From Chinchilla lanigera (lineage: Eukaryota; Chordata; Mammalia; Rodentia; Chinchillidae), in assembly GCF_000276665.1 (NCBI RefSeq), contig NW_004955472.1, forward strand, positions 7,747,944 through 7,811,943: a stretch of DNA of 64,000 bases. The letters are read 5' to 3'. The position numbers and the translations under genes were made by a program. The notes beneath the pieces were generated by a model. That model did not search any database. It worked only from the letters and a program-made list of their open reading frames with translations, and was not told the origin of the DNA. Positions 12,430 to 24,364 of the stretch are shown here, in pieces (the first letter of the stretch is position 1; the number at the start of each line of letters is the position of its first letter).

Positions 12430-13155
12430 TGGCTAGGCAAAATGAGAGAGCATGTCACATATGCCGGAGTGGCTATAACCAAAAAGGCAAAAGCGAGTGT
12501 TACGTAAGACATGGTGAACTGAGGCCCTCATACACTGCTCACGGAGTGTGAACCTTTTCCTAGGTTCAGTCCCTAGGAAAAGAGAACATCAGTTCCTCAA
12601 GTGGTTAAACTCAGTTACCTTATAATCCAGCAATTCTACTCCTAAGTATACACCCAACAGCAAGAAAATCACCTCCACACAAAAAATTGAAACATTACTT
12701 ATAGCAGCATTGATAGCCAAAAAGTAGAAACACCACCACTTGTAAGTTATATATGCACAATGGAATGTCATTTGGCAATTATAGGAAAAAACTGATGCAT
12801 GCTACCACACACATGGACCTGAAAACAAGCTAAGTGAAAGAATCCAAGGAGAAAAGACCAAATGACATCACTCCATTCACATGAAATGTCCAAGTAGACA
12901 AATCCACAGAAACAGTAGGTTAGTGCCTAGGCGTGGGACAGGAGAGGTGAGGAAGCAGTGGAGGACAGAACAAATGCTGGGAGAGGAGTGGCTGCTAACG
13001 AGCATGTGGGTTCTTTCTAGCATGATGAAAATGCTCTAAAATCGGTACAACAGATGCATACCTGTAAATGTACAATAACCCATTGAATCATACACAAGGA
13101 CGTATTTTATGGTATGTGAATTAGATTTCAATGAAGCTGTTCAAGAAGACGAGGG
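12430..13155 (+). mobile_element. Old L1 remnant
   Basis: cctcatacactgctcacgga, tacttatagcagcattgata, tgcacaatggaatgtcattt and tgaattagatttcaatgaag follow L1M 3' order. Confidence 0.75.
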
Positions 13156-13599
13156 GGATCTTTTCTTTGGAAAAAAAATAAAGATGAGATTTTTCTGGTC
13201 CGTATAGTTATGGGCAGTAGGGTTATACTGAAGTTTTGAACTAAACTTAACCTCTGAACCTTCCTCGCCCTTTTGGCTCTCAGGAAGCTGGTGGGTCCCT
13301 AGGGAATGTGACCAGCCCAAGTGGGTGTTTTGCTACAGTGGGCTCAGAGTCAACAAAGTGAACTCAGGCTGGGGCTACTACTTGTGGCTCCCTGCTTTTA
13401 AAGAGACAGCCAAGACAGGTACTTGAGGAAAGCTTCCACTGCAAAAAATAGAGGCTCACAAAAACAGCCGGAAGAAAAGCAAACTGGAGGAAACAGGGAC
13501 TAAGGAAGAAGGAAATATTAATACATACAAAGTGATAACATTTATACCAGAAATATACGGGAGGATATCGCATGTGTGAAACAAGAAGAGAATGCTATT

Positions 13600-14005
13600 T
13601 TAAATATTCAAATACATCCACACATGACTTACTCTTCAGTGATAAAAATGATCATGTATCAAGCCATGTACAGATGTGGATGAATCTTAAATGGATACTG
13701 CTATACGAACAAAGCCCTCCTGAATAGGCTGCATATGCTATGATTCCAGCTATACGACATTCTGGAAAAGATAAACATTATAGTGACATGAAAAGATCCG
13801 TGACTGCCAGGGTTTTGTGGGAGTGTTAAATAGGTGGACCACAGCAGATATTTTAGGACAATAATATTCTATATGATACTATAGTGGCAAATATATGACA
13901 TTATGCATTGTCAACTCATAAGAACTTCACAAAGTAGTGAACTTAGTATATACACATTTTAAAATTTAAAAACATTAAAGCTAAGTGATATCAGGATAGA
14001 ATACA
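13600..14005 (+). mobile_element. Old L1 remnant
   Basis: tgtggatgaatcttaaatgg, tatgattccagctatacgac and gaaaagatccgtgactgcca match older L1 3' text. Confidence 0.65.
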
Positions 14006-14079
14006 GAATGTGATAAAAGAATAACTATCGCAAATGAAGCAGCTTCACTGAACAGAGGAGGGTAAAAAAGGAAACTCTC

Positions 14080-14245
14080 AACTTTTTTTTGTTTTTTTGT
14101 CTCTTTTGAGACAGGGATTCACTATACAGTTCAGGTTGGCCTTGAGCTCACTTCGTAGGCCAGGCTGGCCTCAAACTCACAGCAATCCTCTTACCTCAGC
14201 CTCTTGAGTGCAGGGATTATAGGCGTGCACCACCATGCCCAGCTC
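14080..14245 (-). mobile_element. B1 SINE with internal duplication (antisense)
   Basis: gagacagggattcactatac, two gccaggctggcc/ggttggcc half copies, gggattataggcgtgcacca. Confidence 0.94.
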
Positions 14246-14499
14246 AGCTTTTCAAATATTACAGTATTTCAAACATTTGACCGTGTATTCTCTTAATGTT
14301 AATAAGTTAAAAAAATGTTTACAAGTGGCCTCTCCAGGAAGATATGAAATATTTAAAGATGGTGGTGCTAGTTACAAGGTGTTTACTATGACAAAAAAAG
14401 AAACCTTGAGAAGGTATTGCTAATTTTTGAAAATATGTGAAGCATTCCATTTTCTCCCTAATTTTCAAAAACACATTTACAAAAAAGAAAGTAAACATT

Positions 14500-14640
14500 T
14501 ACACCATAACCTAGGACAGGTGCTTGCATATTGTGTTATCTCACTTAGTCTTCCACAACCTTGAAAGACAGTGAGTTCCACTCCCATTTTCCAAGGGAAC
14601 ATTACATAAATAACGTCCAAGATCATGGAACATGTGGCAT
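14500..14640 (-). repeat. MIR-like remnant (antisense)
   Basis: gtgttatctcacttagtctt and ccactcccattttccaa fit a diverged MIR. Confidence 0.5.
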
Positions 14641-14641
14641 A

Positions 14642-15279
14642 GATTCCATGAGCATTTATTGGAAATAAATGAGTGAATAATTTAAACATGTTATACACAT
14701 CAACAGCTTATTATAAATTGCTAAGGTTGGAAATACATAATGAAATTATTACTTATTTTGAAAGTTCAGCTATTATTCAATATCCTCTGTCATTTCCAGA
14801 CAAAGGCTTTAGAGAGGATGAGGTGAACTGGGCTTTGAAATGTGGATAGACTGTAAATAAGTGGATGGAGGAGAAAAACATTTCAGGTAGAGGCAGCTAG
14901 AGGCAAAGCAACTCAAATGGGCAAGGACATGGGGAAGAGTAAAATGGATTAATGGACTTTCCTAAAAGACTTGCAACTGGATATTTTTTAAACTTACACT
15001 ATGTACAGGCTCTGCAATCGTTAACTGTATGACTTTCTTAATGTTAATATTTTTCCTCAATATACTAGCAAATATGGCAACATCATATAAATAATTATTG
15101 AAGAATGTAAGAACTGGGAGACTGTCAAACTTTCCCAGGAGGGGACACACATAATATGTGACAGAGTTGGGATGTCAACAAACTTTTCTGGTTCCCAAGT
15201 TCTATATATTTTTTTACCTACAAAGTTTGATTCTTCATCCACAAAAAAGGAACTCAAGTCTGCAGAAGTTGTATTAGTT
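14642..15279. other. Intergenic, no feature recognised
   Basis: No named repeat or gene. Confidence 0.5.
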
Positions 15280-15845
15280 TTGTTTTGTTTTGTTCTGTTT
15301 TATTTTAAAGAGAGTAGTAAAAAGAGAATAGCAAAATACCAACATCACAGATGTAAACAACAAAGCAAGAACATTAAAAATGATAACAGGGTTTCAAAAC
15401 AAAATGGTAGGAATTAACAGTGGTTGTTATATTGCATATTGTTATCTTCAACTAAATTGCTCAGATTACCAGATGTAAGGAGGAAGATTGTTCAAACCAT
15501 TAAAGAGAATTTTAAAAATTATTTTAAAAAAATTCGAGATGAGACAGTTTCACTAGGCAAGATGGGAGGAATTCACCAATGTTTGTTCTATTGCATATTG
15601 TTGTCTTCAAATCAGTTACTCAGATAACCAGATATAAGCATGCAAAGTTGGTCATAATATAAAAAATTTTAAGCATTAACTGTTCCTTTCAATAAACCAC
15701 CAGACATCGGTACAGTTATCCCAGCTATCCTCCTATATACATATATGTATATGTATATGTTTATATATATATATGTTTTTTTGCCTTCTTTCTTTTTCTT
15801 CTTTCTCGCATCCCAGTTGTTCCTTAAAGCTTGTATTAGTTTTTA
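15280..15845 (-). mobile_element. L1 3' UTR (antisense), with internal duplication
   Basis: The reversed L1 3' UTR motif attgcatattgtt occurs twice, at 15430 and 15590, 159 bp apart, each inside a longer related stretch. A TA-rich run lies at 15733-15778. Confidence 0.8.
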
Positions 15846-15849
15846 TTGA

Positions 15850-17734
15850 AGTAAATTCAGTGAGGTGTTTCCAGGTTTACCATGATTCCAGTAAATCGTG
15901 CTATTTTATTCAGTTTCTCTGAAAATACAGATAATGTAACAAAATACAAAAGATAAGTGGAAAACAGCTACCAGACTCTGCCATCTAAAAACAGGAGTTG
16001 AAAGTAGAGAAGCAGGTTAGGGAGGAGAATGATAACATTAGGCTTGCGGTGAACTGGAATCTTGCTAGATAAGCTTTGAATTTCTAAGGCACTCATCTCA
16101 AAAGTCTCCAGAAACCCCCGGAATGTTATTTTGGCAGGTCTTGTAAACTATTTGTGTATTTTTACTCTAATTCCAGAGATTACTTTCTCCTCCAGTTCAG
16201 TGACCCAGTTGTGAGCTACTCCTTTGACCAGTATTAGGTGTGTGCATTTCCTTGGCCTGATAGGTTGAATGACCTCTAATCATAACCCTCTTTGCAGATT
16301 TGGACTTCAAAGAGGAGATGTAGTGCTCCTCGTGAGCCCTGTGCTAGAAGATATGTCTTGTCTCTACCTTCACTCCCTCTTCAGTGCAGCGGAAACCTGA
16401 TAAGGACCAGGCCCAAGGCTTGTCGAAAATGAGAACTGATGAAAAGAGACGATCCCAATGCTACTGCAAGAGAGTATTTTATACCCTGCCCCTGATTTCT
16501 CCCAGGAATTGAGGAAGAATTTCTCTGCCATCTCGTGAAGACATTACCCACTTAATTTGAATTAGTGTCACTTAAAAACTAAATAAATTCAAACTGTGCA
16601 ACCATTTAATAACATGGCAAATTTCTTGGTAAAATACAAATTTTTCTAGAATGTTCTCATCTTTTTGTGACACAAAAAGAGAAAATGAAATGGATGGGAA
16701 AGTTAAAGTAGTTCTCTCATTGCCTACATTTCTCAATGTGTTGAGAAAGCACGCTATAAAACAGATGCATTTACATTAAAATAGTTTTGTGTTTAAAAAA
16801 ATTATAGGAGAGTTTGAATTATTCCTAATTTAAAATTTTATATATGTTTAGTTTCAAATTTTATCTTCATTGTTTAAAAATGTTTTAAATTTTTACCATT
16901 TTAAACAGTCTCAGTTAATTTTCATCTATCATATTTTTAAAGTGAATGTGCAGATTAGAGCAACCTTTCTTACTGTATGTCTACTATGGAGAGAACTCGT
17001 ATTTCCTAGTGGAAATTACTAATGCAGACATTTAAAAAAGGTTGACCAGCCTGTGTCAGAGTTCTTCCCCCAAGAGGAACGGTCTGATCATGGGCTTAGG
17101 CTGGCTTTGTAATCCTCGCGTTCTAGTCTGCCACCCGCGAAGATGCACCGTGAAGTCAGTGAACGGAGCCTTCATGGCTAAGTTTCTTCACATGCTTGTT
17201 TAAGGACCTGATCATCTGCACCTTCTAGGAGAGTTTGTCCTTGGAACTCTCCCCTTTCTCCCCTCCAGACCACTGAAAAGTCGGGCAAACATTTAAGTAC
17301 TGCGCCGCGTCAGCGTGCTGCAAACTACTAAGTGTTTAGCTGAAAAAATAACAACCAGTGAGCATGAAAGGAAAAGTATGTAACAGGCGCGTGACTGTCT
17401 TACCGAGATACTCAGACATCCTGTTCAGGACAGCATTGCTATGGAGGGGAAAGTCCTACTGATGATAAAAGTGAACTTAGGAAAAGTTCTATTTCTGTAT
17501 TCTTTCTTCTTCAAGTCTCTTGTCCCATCCCCATCCCCCTGCCCGACTCTACTTCCCAATTACAGTAATTAAAAAGGAGAACATATCCCAATGGAATGCT
17601 TCTTTGTTTGAAACTTCCTTACCAGAAGTTTATTGTTCTTTAAAAAAAAAAAAAGATGTAACATTTATTGCTATATAACTGTTGTGTACAAGTAATTTTT
17701 CTATAAATACTACATAAAATCTTACATTGCTTGC
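15850..17734. other. Intergenic, no feature recognised
   Basis: No gene or named repeat. A short A12 run lies at 17642. Confidence 0.5.
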
Positions 17735-18180
17735 TGCTAGTGTTTTATGTTGCTGCTGGTAGATTTATCAAAATCTATTAAAATTAAAAACAGTCCTACC
17801 TACTATAACAATCCTACTCCTGGGAATCTATCCCAAAGAAACAAATGTATCAGCAGAGAAAGAAATACAAGGACACCTACTGCAGCATTATTTGTAGTGT
17901 CAAAAAATAAAAACAAAATCAAAGTTCAACAATTAGGAGATTGCTGAATAGACAATACTCCATCTAAATAATAGACTACTGTGCTAACACTTAAAATATA
18001 AATATAAATTATATCCAAATAGATAAATTATTTATTTCCTCTGGGTAATGCCAAATGAGAAAATATGGCCCATTTTTAATTGACGATTTTAAGCCCTATA
18101 TTTGCACATATATAGAAGTATGTATACAAATATGCCTGCATAGAATTTCTTAAATCAAGAGAAAAAATGGATGGAAACAT
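17735..18180 (+). mobile_element. Old mammalian L1 3' remnant
   Basis: caatcctactcctgggaatc, actgcagcattatttgtagt and gattgctgaatagacaatac are L1M ORF2/3' landmarks. Confidence 0.7.
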
Positions 18181-18427
18181 TAAGAGGTTTTGTGAGTCAC
18201 CATGTGAATGGGGTAAAAGGAGGCTGCAGTGGTTGAGGAGAGAAGACGGAGAGAGAAAATTCCCTATGAAAGCATGTCCATGAGCACGCTCATGCACTAT
18301 TTCAAATTTCATGTAAACTGCTACTAAGTGAACATATTTTAAAAATAGGCTGAGGCAGTAATACTTGAAATTTGCACAAATCTGTAATAATTAATCTGTG
18401 GAAACCAGAAATCAAGCTAGGAAGTAG

Positions 18428-18520
18428 ATCTAGGCTGTAGCTCCATAGCAGAATACTTGCCTAGCATGTGCAAGACCCTGACTGAGTTTCAACCCTAGCA
18501 CAATAACAACAAAAAAGTAA
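18428..18520 (+). mobile_element. Old ID-type SINE
   Basis: atctaggctgtagctccata, cttgcctagcatgtgcaaga and a degraded CAA-rich tail. Confidence 0.75.
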
Positions 18521-18724
18521 ATCACCTGCGGCAATCAGTTAATGATGAACAGATATTGCTTAGTATATTATTACCATACTGTAATTTAAAATTCCATTAC
18601 ATTTAAAATCTCTGTTTGCGTTATATAATACCCGGGACTATATTAATAACCTCCATGTAATAACTTCAACTGAAATATTTGTTGGAAACTGCAAAATACA
18701 TTAATTCATTTCATCTCCAGACTA

Positions 18725-18875
18725 CAGGAGAGGCATTATGTTCTTTTATCTGAGTTGCTGAAAGTGACAATCAGAGAAGATAGGTGGTCAAGGTTACTCA
18801 GCTAACAAGTGGCAAGCCCAAGGTTAAAACAGATTTTCAGCCCCAGAATCTAGGATCTTTTCCGTTATTTGATCT
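18725..18875 (-). repeat. MIR (antisense)
   Basis: gaaagtgacaatcagagaag, ggttactcagctaacaagtg and gcaagcccaaggttaaaaca follow the MIR core in reverse. Confidence 0.8.
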
Positions 18876-19579
18876 GTATTCCCACTGCTCTGTCAGATTT
18901 CCTCTGTATTGTAACCCTTTCTTTTCCTGGAAAAGCTACTGTGGTAATATCCCAACCTTTTTAGCTGATGTAAACCTGGTTGTAGGGTTTCTATGACACA
19001 CACTATATCTAGAAAGAAAAACTTTCTACCAAGCAAAATTCTATGGTGAATACTGCTTAATAGAGTTTTCATCAGTCAGACTCAGAATCTTCACTACCCA
19101 AAACTGAGCACAAGTTTCTTAAGTCAGGGTGTTACGATAATGACAATACTTTTAATTACTATGTTCAAGGATTAGTCTAGAAGTTGCTGGGAACAAATGA
19201 ATCCTCACTATGATGTATAGATATATATACTACAAACTACACAGAATTTGTACTATGGTCATTGTTCAGTTTTAAATAAAATGTATTATGTTAGCACACA
19301 AATTAAGTATTCTTAAGATATCATTTTGATTAAAACTTTTGAATGGCAAATAACACCTCGTACAAAGTGAAACATAGAGTGAGCGTATATACAACATAAC
19401 ATAAATGATTAGAATAAAAAACCAGTAAAAATGAAACTTTTAAAACACAACAGAACACAATAGGAAATGGGCAATATATATGAACAAATAAGTCATCGAA
19501 GAAAGTAATGTCCAATAGTCATGAAAGAGTATTGGTCCCCACTTGTCATCATAGAAATTCTATTAAAATACAAATTCAC

Positions 19580-19671
19580 ACCTGCCTGGCAAGTGCAACG
19601 TCGTGAGTTCGGTTCCCGGTACCAGAGAAAAACCACACAAAAAAAATAAATAAATAAAATAAAATAAAATT
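19580..19671 (+). mobile_element. ID SINE, 5' truncated
   Basis: Starts within the A-box half (cctgcctggcaagtgcaacg), runs to ggttcccggtaccagagaaa and a long AAAATA-type tail. Duplication near caaattca on both sides. Confidence 0.9.
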
Positions 19672-20370
19672 CAAATTCAAGAAAATTGAAGGTTTGAAAA
19701 CAACAAGTTCAGACACTGATGGGAGTGTAAACCAGCAAAGCCTCCTTTGGAAGAACTTGAAAATATGCACTATCTATGATCCCACAATTGTTTACCTATG
19801 CAACAAAAGTTACACACATGTGTACAAGAGGTCATGTACCAGAATGTTCACTGAGGCATCATGATAGAGAACAAAATAAAATAACCTATCAAACAGAAGG
19901 ACAAGTGAAAAAATCAACTGTGGTTTATTCATACAGTGGAATATAATGCGCAGCAATTAAAGTGAATAAAGAAAATCTGTAAGAATCAACATAGATAACT
20001 TTTAAGAAAGTAACATCCAGTGGAAAAAGCAAGGCATAGAATGACACCTTTTATGGAAATTTTTGAGCATATAAAACATTACATTTTCTTTATACACACA
20101 TACGTGGATAAAAGTTTAAAAACAGCCTGAAATGATAAACACCAAATTTAAAGTGGTAATTAATTCTAAGCTTTGAGACTGCAGAGGGTAAAAGACATCA
20201 TTATATTTGTAATGTCTGTTTATGTTGGAACACTCTTAAAATGCCACTTACTCATATCTATATAGACAAAATATTGACCATCTGCTAACTCTGGTGAGTG
20301 AGTACCTTGGTATTTGTTATGAAGATGTTTGTCTTTACTGAACTTTTATATTTTTCAATAAAATCAAAAG
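19672..20370 (+). mobile_element. Old mammalian L1 3' remnant
   Basis: cactgatgggagtgtaaacc, atgttcactgaggcatcatg and tttattcatacagtggaata are the ORF2/3' UTR landmarks of older L1s. Confidence 0.75.
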
Positions 20371-20374
20371 TATA

Positions 20375-20799
20375 ACTGCTCTTAAAGACTGGGCTGTAGT
20401 GAGGCTAGTGTTTCAGTTAATGTCCAAGCAAAACACAGTGAGTTTTTTTTAAAGATTAGAATGGAAATGAATGGAAAGAAATGTATTAATTGGGTGATGT
20501 TTTGGACATAAAGTGTTAGAACTGCTGATAAATACAAGGAGTAAAGAAGAAAAGGAATGATATTTCTGAATTTTAAATCTATTTTTGCTTGTAGACTTAC
20601 TTTTTGCTTGGAGTTTGATCTTAACAATGCCTCAGTTGAGTAAAAACATGAAAAATATAAAATTACCTGTGTGCTTCTATTAAATGTCTCTTGAAAATAG
20701 GTACTTGGGATAGGTACTTGCTAATCACTTCAGGCATAAAGATAAGAAATTATACTCCCTTATCTTGTTGAGAGTCGCTCTTATTAGAAATTTCCATAT
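20375..20799. other. Intergenic, no feature recognised
   Basis: No named repeat or gene. Confidence 0.5.
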
Positions 20800-21241
20800 G
20801 TTTAGTTTTTTTGTTTGTTTTTTTATTTTATTTTAAAAATAAAAGGAGGAAAACAATAACAGACAGACAACCTTTTACAAAATAGTAAAAGAACAGTACA
20901 GACAATACAGTTACAAACAAAGTGGTAGGAAATTAACAATGCTTGTTGTGCTACATATTGATATCTTCAAAGTGGTTTCTCATGAAAACAAATAGAGACA
21001 CGCAATATTGATCAATCAAGGACTCACAGTTTCTTTCAGCAAAGAAATACAAGACAGTAGAACAACTATGTTAACTATCCCGTATATACATACATACAAA
21101 ATTTCTCCTTCTTTCCCTTCTCTTTCCCCACATCCCAGTTGCCCTTTACCCTTGAGTGTTTTCCTATCATTTCACAATGTCTATCATACCTCCTAGTTTA
21201 AATTAACTCTTTCAGGTTTTACACTAGTGAAACAATATATT
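20800..21241 (-). mobile_element. L1 3' UTR (antisense), truncated
   Basis: aaaaataaaaggaggaaaac, aaagtggtaggaaattaaca, ctacatattgatatcttcaa, then ttcctatcatttcacaatgt, reading as the reversed L1 3' UTR. Confidence 0.8.
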
Positions 21242-21520
21242 TAGTTTATCATGCTGTAACGGATTGCCAGAGATGTAGTGGCTTACAGCAATGCAAATCT
21301 GTTACAGTTCTGGAAATCAGAAACCTAAAAGAAATTCCAAGGAAGATTCTGTTTCCTTGCCTTTCCCAGCTTAGCTACTGCCAGCATTTCTTAGCTAATG
21401 GCCTCTTCCTACGTCTTCAAGGTCCCTTGGCCTTTGTTGATACATCTCCTCTCTGACTCTTCTTTCTTCCCCTCTATTTTGGTTTTATTTTCACTCACTC
21501 ACTCACTCATTCATTCATTT
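21242..21520 (-). mobile_element. MaLR-like LTR remnant (antisense)
   Basis: tttatcatgctgtaacggat, gtagtggcttacagcaatgc and ttacagttctggaaatcaga have the reversed MaLR layout. Confidence 0.5.
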
Positions 21521-21524
21521 ATGT

Positions 21525-21642
21525 TTTTTTTAAACCTAGTCTTACTACGTAAATTCAGGCTGGCCTCAAACTTTCAACAATCCTCCTCCCTCAGCCTCCC
21601 ACATGCTGGGATTGGAGGCATAAGCACCACACCCAGCTTCTT
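21525..21642 (-). mobile_element. B1 SINE (antisense)
   Basis: aacctagtcttactacgtaa, caggctggcctcaaactttc, ctgggattggaggcataagc. Confidence 0.88.
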
Positions 21643-21644
21643 TC

Positions 21645-23170
21645 CTCCCTCTTACAAGGATATATGGATGGCCTATTTGGATAATGCAGAATAATCTATT
21701 TAAAAGTCTGTAATTTAATCACACTTGCAAAATCCCTTTTAAGGTTGTGGACATCTTTGGAGGTATTAGTCTGTCTACCCATAGCTATTTAGAAATTTTA
21801 CTTGCAATGAACTTTTTGTTGTTCACTCACTCTTGTTGCATCAATGTTTAAAACATCAAATTTTTGGACAATTTATATGTACAAAGCAGTTTCACCATGA
21901 ATCAACAAAGGCGAAATTTTATGTCCATCACAGCCAAGAAGTCCTCATTATCCTTTGATAAAAGATGGGAGGAGAAATACTGTATTTTTATTAATTCTTT
22001 GAAATGATTTCGGAATGTGACAATGATTATCACGCACTGTTTCTTACCTCATACCCATTTCTCGTCTTCCAAATGTACCGAAACGTGCTTTTCATCTACA
22101 TTCAGAAGTATCATGTGCTTCAAAGGAGCCAAATTGGTAGGGCAGGCTCTTAGGCCAAGGATGTTGCCTTTATTCTCAAGATTTTTACAGCTCCGTTTTT
22201 GGAACTGTCTTTAAAGACAGTTCACCAGACACAGGAAAACACAGCTCGTTATTTTAAGGTCACAAGGCACTTCGCTTACTCTGTCTTCTTCCCCTGCCCA
22301 TTGTTTTAACCCACTTAGCTTCCTCACCACTCCTTCCTCTGCAGAGATCAGTGCCAGAGCCCTGGGAGGTGAGGGACGGCCTGGGGAGCCAGAGCACGGC
22401 TGAGAAGGGGGCAGGGAGAGCATCGCATCTCGCAAGGCAACAGAATCTCTAACAAGTTTACTGCGTGGCCCAGTACACATTGTTTTACACTTTGCTGAGT
22501 ATCAAGAAGTCATGTCATTAACATAAATGTATGTGGAGAATTACATGGAACTTAATCTAAAGTCTCAGTAGCTTCCAGTCTAAATATTATTTTAAGTACT
22601 ATGGTATACTCAGAATTTCTGATGTATTACTTTTTCATAGAACAGATGGGATCAGTAGAGATTTCAAAAAAGCTCATCTATCCACTGATCCTTTTCAAAG
22701 ATATCTTCATTTAGTGCTTCTTAGAATAGCTTCTATAATTCAGAGCTTTCCAGTGTTAGTATAAAAGTTTACTACATAAGCACAGGGATAAATGAAAACA
22801 CTGATAATGTCATCATATGAAATATTTATGAACACAGGCTATAAATGTTTTTAATACTAAACACAATTCACAAACCCCTTGAATATTTTCAACTTCTGAG
22901 TTGACATAATATTTGTTAGTTTCTTTCGCAAACTCCATTCAAGAGAAAATATTTAATATATTTCTATTAAAAATATTTACATACGTAAGTTATCCTTGGA
23001 CCAATTAAGATTACTCAGTGAAATATGTCTATAAATAAAGAAATACAAAAAGTCCTACTTAATATTATAATCTCATACAGGAAAAGCCCACCCCCTTATA
23101 GGGCAGACTTCCTTTATTTAACACAACTACCCTTTGGTTTCCTCCAGTAGCTCATCCTCTTGTAAGTGAA
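21645..23170. other. Intergenic, no feature recognised
   Basis: No gene or named repeat. A GC-richer part at 22290-22450 has no domain in either strand. Confidence 0.5.
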
Positions 23171-23184
23171 TAAAAATCCTTAAG

Positions 23185-23293
23185 GGGCTGGGGATTTAGC
23201 TCAGCGGCAAAAGCGCCTGCCTGGCAAGCACAAGGTCGTGAGTTCGGTTCCCAGTACCGGAAAAAAAACAAAAAAACAACAACAACAACAAAA
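23185..23293 (+). mobile_element. ID SINE, young
   Basis: Full-length ID with A/CA-rich tail; target duplication aaaaatccttaag at 23172-23184 and 23294-23306. Confidence 0.96.
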
Positions 23294-23309
23294 AAAAATC
23301 CTTAAGTCC

Positions 23310-23880
23310 TAAACACATGGTATAAAAGTTATAGCCACTGTCCACATGTGGCCAGTACACATTTGAAATGCAGCTCTTCTGGACTGAGACTGCAGTAGTA
23401 GTAGAGATCGTGTTCATTACATAGCTATCCCAATCACAAAATCACTATCACAGTTTGCGTCTGAGACAATTATAGGAGCTAAGAGGAAAGGATTTCTTTA
23501 ATCTCGTATGTTGACCTCCTAAGCCTCTTGTAAAGCAGAAAAAAAGTATGTAGGAAAAATGAAGATGGATAAAAAGGAGAACTAAGTGAAACTGGTATCA
23601 TAACTCTAAGGGAAGAGAAGTTTCAAGAGGGACATGGTTAATAATGTTAAATATTACATAGAAATTATACAGAAATAAAGGTAGAGTCCACTTATATTAA
23701 TAATTAAGATATCATTGGTTATGTTAACAAGAGCAGTTTCAGTGAAGTCAAGGAAATGGTGCTCAGGAAAGAGTGTGATTTAATATAGTCTTTCAAGAAC
23801 TTTGAAAGTGGCATTAATGGAGAGAAGGCTAAAGCCATAGGAGAAAAACAGTAGAGGGAGATTCCAAGAGAATTTGGAAT
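23310..23880. other. Intergenic, no feature recognised
   Basis: No named repeat or gene. Confidence 0.5.
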
Positions 23881-23881
23881 G

Positions 23882-24040
23882 GTGCTGGGCATGGTGGTGC
23901 ACACCAGTAATCCCAGCACTTGTGAGGCTGAGGCAGGATGATTATGGTGAGTTTAAGGACAGCCTGGGCCACAAAGTGAGTTCCAGGCTAACCTGAACTA
24001 CACAGTGAGACCTTGTCTCAAAAAACAAACACAAAAAGCA
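23882..24040 (+). mobile_element. B1 SINE with internal duplication
   Basis: tgctgggcatggtggtgcac to gaccttgtctcaaaaaacaa, with the duplicated half (cacaaagtgagttccaggct). Target duplication atttggaatgg on both sides. Confidence 0.94.
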
Positions 24041-24269
24041 TTTGGAATGGAATGGTAAGCACCAGTGGAGGACTTAGTCTTCCATAGAGAAGGGACCTCT
24101 CTTAAGAGGAATTTAGTAACTATGTTTCTAAAACATAATCTTCTGAGAAAGAAAGAAAGAACACTCCTGCAGATGTTTGTGTAGAGGTAATAGTGTTTGG
24201 AAAGTTAAAACATATAGTATTTATGTATTTTGTACATTGAAGCAATTTCACACATACAGCTGAGTCCCT

Positions 24270-24360
24270 TACCACTAAAAACAGGCTCATGGAGACTGCA
24301 TGACTTGGCCAAGGTCCTCGAGATACTGAGCAGCAGAGGTGCTTCTTTATTTAGACTCAC
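24270..24360 (-). repeat. MIR remnant (antisense)
   Basis: aggctcatggagactgcatg and acttggccaaggtcctcgag follow the MIR core. Confidence 0.65.
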
Positions 24361-24364
24361 CCGT

